The notes below the pieces were generated by a model. It made no database searches and was not told the origin of the DNA. It saw only the letters and a list, made by a program, of their open reading frames with translations. This document shows positions 17,785 through 25,041 of a stretch of 64,000 nt of DNA, piece after piece. The position numbers and the translations under genes were made by a program. Numbering within the stretch: the stretch's first letter is position 1; each line of letters opens with the position of its first letter. This stretch comes from Cyanobium sp. CZS48M (GTDB lineage Bacteria; Cyanobacteriota; Cyanobacteriia; PCC-6307; Cyanobiaceae), in the NCBI GenBank assembly GCA_030373145.1, contig JAUCZK010000009.1, positions 24,579-88,578 on the forward strand, read 5' to 3'.

Positions 17785-18522
17785 GTGCCCAGCCTTGAAC
17801 TGCTCGGCCCAGCTCCGCACCTCAGCTCCGCGGCGCTCTTCAGTCAATCCTCCCTGTTTGGGTTCGGCATCGCCTTCAGTCCACTGCATATTGCAGTGGT
17901 GGTGTTGCTTCTGCTCGGACAATCCCCCCTCAGCCGTGCATTGGCCTTCGTCAGCGGCTGGACCAGTGCCAATGGATTGGCGATCGTGGTCCTGATGGTG
18001 GTGGGCGACAGCCTTGCCCTGGGTCTCAACCATGGAGAACGTGGGCAGGTGATGATCGACTTGGTGGGTGCGGCCGTGTTGATGGGCCTTGGCCTCTATC
18101 AACTCACCCCTGCCGCTGCCATCGATGAGCAGGGCATGGCGATGCGTCTGATCAGTCAGTTGCCTGACTTCAGCACACCAATGTTGGTGCTGATTGGAGC
18201 AGCCAGTGCCCTGCTCACCCCCGAGAATCTGGTCTTTTATCTCAAGGAAGCCGGATTGCTGTTGATCAATCAGCCTGGGGTGGGCACGGATCTGGAACTC
18301 ACCGGTGTGTTTGTGCTGGTGGCCAGCTCCCTGCTGCTGCTGCCACCCCTGGCCTGGATCGCCACCGGAGGTGGAATCCGAACACCCCTCAGCCGCCTGG
18401 AGGGCTGGATCGAGCACCACGGCGAATGGCTCGTCGGTGTTCTGGCGCTGCTGATCAGTGCCTATCTGGCCTGGGAGGGCCTGCATGGACTCTGGTTGAT
18501 GCAGGGAGCGGCACCGCTCTGA
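17785..18522 (+). CDS. GAP-family (Sap/LysE-like) membrane protein
   Basis: A 245-residue protein with six hydrophobic segments (~residues 25-45, 50-75, 92-110, 132-155, 170-195 and 215-235) and the FGFGIAFSPLHIAVVVLLL / AFVSGWTSANGLAIVVL pattern of the GAP family (sulfolipid-addressing protein relatives, LysE-like fold). Members are presumed small-molecule exporters or membrane-export helpers; no substrate can be given. The GTG start abuts the 3' arm of a long hairpin and has no visible ribosome-binding site, so either initiation is controlled or the true start is elsewhere. It shares orientation with the PII gene 74 bp upstream, which makes co-transcription possible. It is convergent with cupS. 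Confidence 0.75.
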   Translation: MPSLELLGPAPHLSSAALFSQSSLFGFGIAFSPLHIAVVVLLLLGQSPLSRALAFVSGWTSANGLAIVVLMVVGDSLALGLNHGERGQVMIDLVGAAVLMGLGLYQLTPAAAIDEQGMAMRLISQLPDFSTPMLVLIGAASALLTPENLVFYLKEAGLLLINQPGVGTDLELTGVFVLVASSLLLLPPLAWIATGGGIRTPLSRLEGWIEHHGEWLVGVLALLISAYLAWEGLHGLWLMQGAAPL

Positions 18523-18530
18523 GCCTGGAT

Positions 18531-18932
18531 TCAGCCCGGCAGCATCACCCGGTTGATCACGTGGACAATGCCGTTGTCGCAGACAACATCGGCAGCATTC
18601 ACGCTGGCGTTCTTCACCTCAAACGGATCGGCACGGCGAATGGGCAGCGGCGCCCCCTCGAGGGTGGTCCACTCCGCCTGGGTGAGCAGTTGCTCGCGGG
18701 TGTACTGGCCAGAGAGCACGTGATATTTGAGGATCCGTGCCAGCTGCGGCGGGTTCTGCACCAGGGTCTGGACGGTGCCGGCCGGCAGGGCCGCAAAGGC
18801 GTCATCCACTGGGGCGAAGACGGTGAAGGGGCCCGGGCTGGCCAGGGCCTCCAGCAACCCTCCGGCTTCAACGGCCGCCAGCAGGGTCTGAAAACAGCCG
18901 GCCGCACGGGCGGTGTCAAGGATGTCAGGCAT
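18531..18932 (-). CDS. cupS: fasciclin-domain protein, CupS-like subunit of NDH-1MS
   Basis: A 133-residue protein that is a single fasciclin domain: [20 protein letters not shown] (~residues 35-54), [12 protein letters not shown] (~67-78) and the closing [15 protein letters not shown]. There is no signal peptide, so unlike most fasciclin proteins it should stay inside the cell. It begins 32 bp after the cupA stop on the same strand. In Synechocystis the order ndhF3-ndhD3-cupA-cupS encodes the inducible CO2-uptake NDH-1MS complex, and CupS has a fasciclin-like fold. The same order here is the main evidence. CupS function in CO2 hydration is still not well defined. Confidence 0.85.
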   Translation of the reverse strand: MPDILDTARAAGCFQTLLAAVEAGGLLEALASPGPFTVFAPVDDAFAALPAGTVQTLVQNPPQLARILKYHVLSGQYTREQLLTQAEWTTLEGAPLPIRRADPFEVKNASVNAADVVCDNGIVHVINRVMLPG

Positions 18933-18964
18933 GGGGATGGTGGGCGGAGGAACGGATGATCAGC

Positions 18965-20257
18965 TCAGCGGTAGTCCTGGCTCTGCACATCGCGCAGGCG
19001 AGCTTCGGGCCGGAGGAAGCGATCCATCTGGCTCTCAAAGAAGCGGCGGTTGGCCAGGAGGTGCTCCGGATCGGGGTCATCGAGGGGATAGAACAGCGCG
19101 GCCCTGAGGGCCTGGATCACCGCCGAGGTCACGTTGTACATCGAGCGCTGGAAGGTGATGCCCAGCTGAATCAGCTGATCCTCCTCACCGCGGCGGTGCT
19201 GGAGGTAGATCTCCTTGAGATAGGGGGGCAGAAAATGCACCATGTCCTGCATCAGCAGGGTGGGGGGGATGCCGGCGGAGCCGACTGGAAACACATCGGC
19301 GTAGAGGATGCCGTAGTGGAAATCCGCCTGCTCAGCAGGCACCTGCCCCGCCTGGGCGTTATACGACTTGGTGCCGCGAAACGGTGCCGTGCGGTAGAAG
19401 ACAGCCTCCACATAGGGCAGAGCCGCTTCGTAGAGCCAGGTGAATCCCTCCGATTTGGGAATGATCTCCAGACACTCACCGTTGATGTAAACGTGGTGAT
19501 AGATCGGTCGGCCCGCAATCGCAAAGATGCCGTTCACCAGGAAGTCCATGGCAGCAGGGACACCGGAAAACCCCCCCTCATCGTAGATGTCACTCATCTC
19601 GAAGAAGACCGGAGCCATCACCTCCCAGAACAGGCCGAGGTTGGCGTAGTAACTGAGCTTGCGCACCTGCTCCAGGAACATCTCCGGAAACAGCTTGTGC
19701 AGCCCCAGCATCAGGGGGTTGCCCTTGAAATAGGCCTTGATGGCCCGATCGGCGTTGGCCTTGTAGGTGTCGCTCTCCAGGTAGGCGTAGAAGCGTCCGC
19801 CCATGCCTTGGTGCCAGAACATGGCATCCATGCAGGCCTCCGCAAACTCCATGTTGATGCGGTCGTGCCAGAGGTGGTGGAGCAGCTTGGGCATCCGCCC
19901 CGTCTCCCCCTTCTCCATGAACTCCAGCAGCTCGGGGTGAGCCCCGGCCTCGCCGCGCCAGATGCGCAAGTCGGCGCTGTCTCCGGCATAGGAATTGGGA
20001 AGATCGAGATACTCCTGGCTGGGGAAATACTTGAAGGCCGGCAACGGATTGAGGAACACCCGCTCAGCGATGTACAGGAGATCACGCCAGTAGAAGTCCA
20101 TCGGCACGGCGTAGGCCTTGTAGATGCCGATGATCTGCTTGAGGTTCTCGGGGCTGTCAGGCAGCATCGAACCGCCCGCCTCCAACCGCTGCACCACTTC
20201 AGCGAAGGGGTGGGTGGAGGGGGGCAGAACCGTGGGCTTCGGGGTCAGCACCGTCAT
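18965..20257 (-). CDS. cupA: CO2 hydration protein CupA (ChpY) of NDH-1MS
   Basis: A 430-residue cyanobacteria-specific protein that converts CO2 to bicarbonate on the cytoplasmic face of the specialised NDH-1 complex, driven by electron and proton flow. Segments such as AVPMDFYWRDLLYIAERVF, FLPPYLKEIYLQHRRGEEDQ and FYPLDDPDPEHLLANRRFF are typical of Cup proteins. CupA and CupB are hard to separate by eye; CupA is chosen because of the partner fasciclin gene and gene order. Its ATG overlaps the ndhD3 stop (ATGA). CupA synthesis is normally induced at low CO2 by the LysR regulator NdhR/CcmR; no regulator gene is in the window. Confidence 0.93.
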   Translation of the reverse strand: MTVLTPKPTVLPPSTHPFAEVVQRLEAGGSMLPDSPENLKQIIGIYKAYAVPMDFYWRDLLYIAERVFLNPLPAFKYFPSQEYLDLPNSYAGDSADLRIWRGEAGAHPELLEFMEKGETGRMPKLLHHLWHDRINMEFAEACMDAMFWHQGMGGRFYAYLESDTYKANADRAIKAYFKGNPLMLGLHKLFPEMFLEQVRKLSYYANLGLFWEVMAPVFFEMSDIYDEGGFSGVPAAMDFLVNGIFAIAGRPIYHHVYINGECLEIIPKSEGFTWLYEAALPYVEAVFYRTAPFRGTKSYNAQAGQVPAEQADFHYGILYADVFPVGSAGIPPTLLMQDMVHFLPPYLKEIYLQHRRGEEDQLIQLGITFQRSMYNVTSAVIQALRAALFYPLDDPDPEHLLANRRFFESQMDRFLRPEARLRDVQSQDYR

Positions 20258-21735
20258 GAGGGGAGCTCCTGAAGGATGGGGTTGGCGGGGAGAGAGGCGA
20301 TCAGGGGTTGGTGGCGAGCTAGCGGAGTGGTGACGGATTCACTCCAGCCCAGGGTGAGCGGCGGCCAGAGCCCCCCCATCAGCACCAGGGCGGAGAGCAC
20401 CAGGGCCGGCAGCCGCTCACTCCAGGTGGTGGCGGGATAGAAGGCCTTGGCGTTATCGAGCTTGCCGAAGCCCACCCGGTTGAACAGGCGAACCGCATAC
20501 ACCGCTGTGAGACCGGATGCAAACAGGCAGCCGAGGGTGGGCAGGGGGAACACGCTCCAGCTGCCCTGGAACACCACCAGCTCTGCCACGAAGCCCACCA
20601 TGCCGGGCAGACCTGCGGCGGCCATCAGGGCCAGTAGGAACAGGCCCAGGGTGAAGGGCAGACCACGCAGGGGATTGAGCAGGCCGGAGAGTTCAGCGAT
20701 CTCGGTGGTGCCAGTCTTGGCTTCGATCAAGCCCACGACGCAGAACAGCAGCGAGGAGATCACCCCGTGGGCCAGCACCTGGGCGACGGCCCCCTGGAGG
20801 CTCAGGGGGGTGGCTGCCGCCAGCGCCAGCAGCAGCAGGCCCATGTGCCCCAGGGAGCTGTAGGCCACCAGCCGGCGCATGTCCGTCTGGGCGATGGCAT
20901 TGAGGGCTCCATAGACCGCACCGGCGGTGCCCGCCACGGCGATCAGCGGTGCCCAGGCCTCCCAGGTGTCACCCATGAAGCCCACCCCGAAGCGCAGCAG
21001 GCCATAGGCCCCGAGCTTGGAGACGGCACCGGCCAGCAGCATCGCCACCGGTGAGGAGGCTTCGCTGTAGGCCAGGGGCTGCCAGCCATGCAGAGGAACC
21101 GCCGGCAGTTTCAGGCCAAAGGCCAGCACCAGCAACCCCAGGATCCAGACCCTGGAACCCTCAGGCAGTGCCGCTGTGGCCATGTCGTCGTAGGCGAGGC
21201 TGAAGCCGTTGGCATTGAGCAGGCCGAGGGCCAGCACCGCCGACAGCAGGGCCACTCCCGACACGGCGCCATACAGCAGATAGCGAATGGCGGCCTGGCG
21301 GCTGCGCTGATGGCCCCAGATGGCGATCAGCAGGGTGGTGGGAATCAGGATCAGCTCGAAGGCGATCACGAACAGCAGGCCATTGCGGGCCAGCAGGGCC
21401 CCCTGCAGACCCAGATTGGTGGCCATGACCAGGGCGAAGAACAGCCGCTCCCTGGGCATCTCCAGACTGGTGGCGGCAACGGTCATCAAGGTGAGCAGGG
21501 CTGTCAGACCCACCAGCGGCAGCGAGAGGCCGTCCTGGCCCAGGTGAAAATCGAGACCGAGCTGGGGCAGCCACTCCAGCCGCAGGTCGGCGGCGGGTTG
21601 AAGGGCCATCCGCACCACCAGCAGCAGCTGCAGGCCGGGGATCCCAAGGGCCAGACGGCGGGGCCAGGGCCCCGCAGGAGCGACGATCATCGCCAGCGCG
21701 GTCGCCAGCGGAAGCAACAGGAGCAGAATCAGCAT
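20254..21735 (-). CDS. ndhD3: NADH/plastoquinone oxidoreductase subunit NdhD3
   Basis: A 493-residue antiporter-like membrane subunit of NDH-1 (about 14 helices). The conserved Lys/Glu helices are seen in FELILIPTTLLIAIWGHQ, LKLPAVPLHGWQPLAYSEAS and RRLVAYSSLGHMGLLL. Together with NdhF3 it forms the distal proton-pumping arm that distinguishes the CO2-uptake complex from the respiratory form. It starts with ATG 27 bp after ndhF3 and overlaps cupA. Designation D3 rather than D4 follows from the cupA-cupS synteny. Confidence 0.92.
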   Translation of the reverse strand: MLILLLLLPLATALAMIVAPAGPWPRRLALGIPGLQLLLVVRMALQPAADLRLEWLPQLGLDFHLGQDGLSLPLVGLTALLTLMTVAATSLEMPRERLFFALVMATNLGLQGALLARNGLLFVIAFELILIPTTLLIAIWGHQRSRQAAIRYLLYGAVSGVALLSAVLALGLLNANGFSLAYDDMATAALPEGSRVWILGLLVLAFGLKLPAVPLHGWQPLAYSEASSPVAMLLAGAVSKLGAYGLLRFGVGFMGDTWEAWAPLIAVAGTAGAVYGALNAIAQTDMRRLVAYSSLGHMGLLLLALAAATPLSLQGAVAQVLAHGVISSLLFCVVGLIEAKTGTTEIAELSGLLNPLRGLPFTLGLFLLALMAAAGLPGMVGFVAELVVFQGSWSVFPLPTLGCLFASGLTAVYAVRLFNRVGFGKLDNAKAFYPATTWSERLPALVLSALVLMGGLWPPLTLGWSESVTTPLARHQPLIASLPANPILQELPS

Positions 21736-21762
21736 GGGAGTTGACGGCTGGGGAGACGGTCG

Positions 21763-23589
21763 TCAGAAACGAAGCAGGGTCGGTGCCAGGGCCGGCTGGC
21801 GCACCAGGATCCAGGCCCCCATCAGCAGGACGCCGATCAGCACGGTGAGCGCGTAGCCCTGCACCCGACCTGAGGTGCTGTAGCTGAGCCGGCGGGCGCC
21901 CTCCATGGTCAGACCGCCGCTGCGGTCGCTGAAGCCATCCACCAGGCGACGATCCACCCAGCGGCTGGCCGCTGCTAGCACCACCACCAGACCCACAACG
22001 GTTCGGCGGTAGAAGGTTTCGGTATGCAGGTCGGCGGCCAACCAGTGCTGCAGGCCATCGAGGGGGTGAGGGAGCTGCTGCCACGTAAGCGCTCCCCCCA
22101 GCAGGGTGGAGGCCAGCAGCGGCAGGGCCATGGGCCCCCAGTTGAAGCCACCGAAGGGCGTGGGGGCCAGCAGCACCGGCAGGTGCAGCACCATCCCCGC
22201 TCCCACCATGGTGGGCAACACCATCAGCCAGAGCACCTCAGCCGAGCGGGCCGTGAACACCGACGGAGTTCCGCCCCAGATCCGCCGGAAGATGCGCACC
22301 AGGCAGGCGCTGATCAGTGCGTTCGTCAGCAGCACCACCACCAGCAGGGACGATGGGGCGGACCCCTCCAGCAGGGAACCGGCCAGCTCGTTGAGAGCTC
22401 CAAACCCAGCCAGTGGAGGCAGGGCCACCATGCCGCCGGCGCCGACGAGAAAAGCCAGGCCCGTGAGCGGTCGCCTCGACCAGAGGCCACCCAGCTGGGT
22501 GAGGTCTTGGGTGACGTTGCTGCTGATAACCGTGCCCACGGCCATGAGCATCAGTGCCATCGGCAGGGGGTAGATCAGCAGCATGTGCCAGGCCGCATCC
22601 ACGGAGCCACAGCCCACGGCCATGAACAGCAGGCCGAACCAGCTGCTCACCAGGAATGACAGGGCCCGCTTGATATCCACCTGGGCCAGGGCGATCAGTG
22701 CACCCACCAGCGCCGTGGTGCCACCCACCACCACCAGGAAGGCCTGGGCAGTGGGGCTGATGGCCAGCAGGGGATGCAGACGCAACAACACCCAGGCACC
22801 ACCGGCCACCACCACCGAACTGCGCAGGATCGTGGAGGGCAGTGGCCCTTCCATCGCCTCATCCAGCCAGAGGTGAAGGGGGATCTGGGCGCACTTGCCC
22901 ATCGGACCGGCCACCAGCGCCAGCAGGATCAAGGTGAGGGCCGGCGACGGTTCGGCCTGGGCCGCCCAATCGGCCAGATCGTTGAAGTTCCAGCTGCCCG
23001 CCATCGGCAGCAGGGCGATCACCCCGGCCAGCAGCACCAGGTCACCCACCCGTTTGGTCAGGAAGGCATCCCGGGCCCCTTTCACCACCAGCGACTGGTT
23101 GTACCAGGTGCCGACGATCAGGTAGGTGCCCAGGGTGAGCAGCTCCAGCACCACATAGGAAAAGAAGAGCGAATCGGTGACCACCAGGGCACAGAGACCG
23201 GCTTCGAACAGATTCAGGGATCCGAAGAAGCGGGGCCAGCCCCAATCCATCTCCAGATAGCCGATCGCATAAACCTGCGCCAGGAGATGAACGCCGCAGA
23301 TCATTGTGATCGCAATCAACACGCTGCGATCAATCGTCGCGTCGAAATTGATGGTGAGCCCGGCTGTGGAGAGCCAGGTCCAGGTGAAGCTGAGGCTGCG
23401 GCCGGAGCAGCCGATCCAAGCCAACAGACCATGGCTGAAGGCCAGAAAATTCATCACCAGGTTGAGATACCCGGCTGGCCGCGGTCCGCTCTGGCTGATC
23501 AGACCAGGCGACCAGAGAAAGGAGAACAAACCGCCGAGTAACGGGTAGAGCGGAATCAACCAGGCCGTCTCGAAGAAGGGGACGGTCAT
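21763..23589 (-). CDS. ndhF3: NADH/plastoquinone oxidoreductase subunit NdhF3
   Basis: A 608-residue antiporter-like subunit of the CO2-uptake NDH-1MS complex, first gene of the operon. Core helices include the segment around SYVVLELLTLGTYLIVGTWY, GKCAQIPLHLWLDEAMEGP (LPxWLxDAMEGPTP-type signature) and the HAxxKxxLFL-like region; the C-terminal lateral-helix region is present. The ATG at 23589 (MTVPFFETAWLIPLYPLLGG) is preferred to a TTG ten codons upstream, because family members begin with this helix. The 135 bp upstream, before the SLC13-type gene stop, should hold the CO2-responsive promoter, but no clear NdhR (TCAATG-N10-ATCAAT) site was recognised. Confidence 0.92.
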   Translation of the reverse strand: MTVPFFETAWLIPLYPLLGGLFSFLWSPGLISQSGPRPAGYLNLVMNFLAFSHGLLAWIGCSGRSLSFTWTWLSTAGLTINFDATIDRSVLIAITMICGVHLLAQVYAIGYLEMDWGWPRFFGSLNLFEAGLCALVVTDSLFFSYVVLELLTLGTYLIVGTWYNQSLVVKGARDAFLTKRVGDLVLLAGVIALLPMAGSWNFNDLADWAAQAEPSPALTLILLALVAGPMGKCAQIPLHLWLDEAMEGPLPSTILRSSVVVAGGAWVLLRLHPLLAISPTAQAFLVVVGGTTALVGALIALAQVDIKRALSFLVSSWFGLLFMAVGCGSVDAAWHMLLIYPLPMALMLMAVGTVISSNVTQDLTQLGGLWSRRPLTGLAFLVGAGGMVALPPLAGFGALNELAGSLLEGSAPSSLLVVVLLTNALISACLVRIFRRIWGGTPSVFTARSAEVLWLMVLPTMVGAGMVLHLPVLLAPTPFGGFNWGPMALPLLASTLLGGALTWQQLPHPLDGLQHWLAADLHTETFYRRTVVGLVVVLAAASRWVDRRLVDGFSDRSGGLTMEGARRLSYSTSGRVQGYALTVLIGVLLMGAWILVRQPALAPTLLRF

Positions 23590-23724
23590 CGCGTTGTGCG
23601 GTTTGAGGGAGAGTCGCAAAACCTTAGGGGTTTCCCGTGCGCCAGGGGGGGCCTAATGAAGTTGCGTTGCCTATGACTCCGTTAAGCGTGGTTGATCGGC
23701 TCCGCCGCCGCCAAGGGGCCCAAG

Positions 23725-25041
23725 TCAGCCGGCTGGCGCTGGCCACTGCTGCAACCACAGGGCCGAAGCGGCCAGCTGCATCAGCACGGTGGGAAGGCCG
23801 AAGCCGAGCCACAGGCGAAAGGAGATCGGGCATCCCTCCTGGCGGCCGATGCCGGCGGCCACGAGATTGGCCGAAGCGCCGATCATCGTGGCGTTACCCC
23901 CCAGGGTTCCGCCCAGCATCAGGGCGAAGAAGCCGGGCAGCAGAGCCTGGGGCACCGCCCCACCGGCTGAGAGCAGCCCCGCCTGGCGGCTGCTCTCCAG
24001 CAGCACGGGTGTGAGCGTGGCCAGCAGCGGGATGTTCGGCACCAGCGATGAGGCCGCTGCAGTGCTGAGCAGCAACCACTGGGTGCCGGCTTCACCGCTG
24101 CCACTGATCAGTCCGCTGAAGGCGGCTGCAGCCAAGGCCAGCACCCCCTGCCGCTCCAGGCCGCCGATCAGCACGAACAGGCCGATGAAATAGAGCAGGG
24201 TCGACCAGTCGAGCCGGGAGAGCAGGCGCTCGACACTGACCACTCGACTGCGGTGCACCACCGCCAGGCTCAGGGCCGCTGCCGCCAACGCCGTTGCCCC
24301 GGGCCTGATGGGCACGGGCAGCTCCTCACCCCAGAGAAACAGCGGCAGCATCAGCACAACCAGCGCCAGCAACAGGTTGAAGACCCTGGGATGGAGCAGC
24401 CGCGGTGCCGCCTGCCGCAGGGCTGGCCGCCGCAGTCTCCAGGTGCTGCGGTAGAGCCAGGGCAGGGTGAGCAGCACCATCAACAGGCTCAGAACGCCGG
24501 CGCTCGCCACCTGGCGCCCGTAGGCCACGAAGCCCAGGCCGATCTGGCTGGCCACCAGGTAAGTGGCGGGATCGCCGATCACGGTCAGCAACCCGGCGCT
24601 GTTGGCTGTGAGCACCAACAGGATCAGCAGCGGCCGCGGGTCAAGATCCATCTCCCTGGCCAGGGGAGGCAGCAGCGGGCCGACCAGCAACACCGTGGCG
24701 GCGTTGGGCAGCACGGCGCTGAAGGCACTGGTGAGCAGCACCAGGCCCAGCAGCAGCCTGCGCCCTTCGCCCAGGGCCACCTGCATCAGGCGATGGGCCA
24801 GCACGGCAAAGGCACCGGTGGCCTCCAGGGCCTGCACCATCACCATCATTCCGAACAGCAGCGTGAGCGTGCCCTGGGCCTGGGCGACGCTGGCCGCCGC
24901 CTCCGGCAGGCTGATCACACCGCTGATGATCAGCAGCGAGGCCCCCAGCAGGGACGCCGCCGTGAGCTGAGTCCATCCGCAGGCGGTGGCCAGCAACACC
25001 GCCGTGACCGTGACCAGCGCGATCCAGGCCTGGGGGCTCAA
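23725..25041 (-). CDS. SLC13/ArsB-like ion permease
   Basis: A 438-residue polytopic membrane protein of the ion-transporter superfamily. It has two similar halves, with LTSAFSAVLPNAATVLLVGP (~residues 104-123) in the first and PNIPLLATLTPVLLESS plus GTLGGNATMIGASANLVAAG (~375-410) in the second. These resemble the DASS/CitM/ArsB hairpins that bind anions, and similar genes are annotated as Na+-dependent sulfate/dicarboxylate or arsenite permeases. No RCK domains are inserted. The start is TTG overlapping the TGA of the P-type ATPase gene upstream (TTGA), so the two are probably co-translated. The substrate cannot be decided from sequence. Confidence 0.82.
   Translation of the reverse strand: MSPQAWIALVTVTAVLLATACGWTQLTAASLLGASLLIISGVISLPEAAASVAQAQGTLTLLFGMMVMVQALEATGAFAVLAHRLMQVALGEGRRLLLGLVLLTSAFSAVLPNAATVLLVGPLLPPLAREMDLDPRPLLILLVLTANSAGLLTVIGDPATYLVASQIGLGFVAYGRQVASAGVLSLLMVLLTLPWLYRSTWRLRRPALRQAAPRLLHPRVFNLLLALVVLMLPLFLWGEELPVPIRPGATALAAAALSLAVVHRSRVVSVERLLSRLDWSTLLYFIGLFVLIGGLERQGVLALAAAAFSGLISGSGEAGTQWLLLSTAAASSLVPNIPLLATLTPVLLESSRQAGLLSAGGAVPQALLPGFFALMLGGTLGGNATMIGASANLVAAGIGRQEGCPISFRLWLGFGLPTVLMQLAASALWLQQWPAPAG

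Noticed and set aside
18956..20272. 438-codon plus-strand frame antisense to cupA
   Set aside because: Mirror of the cupA reading frame; cupA is unmistakable and in operon.
23590..23724. NdhR-binding site before ndhF3
   Set aside because: No TCAATG-N10-ATCAAT match could be seen in the 135 bp.
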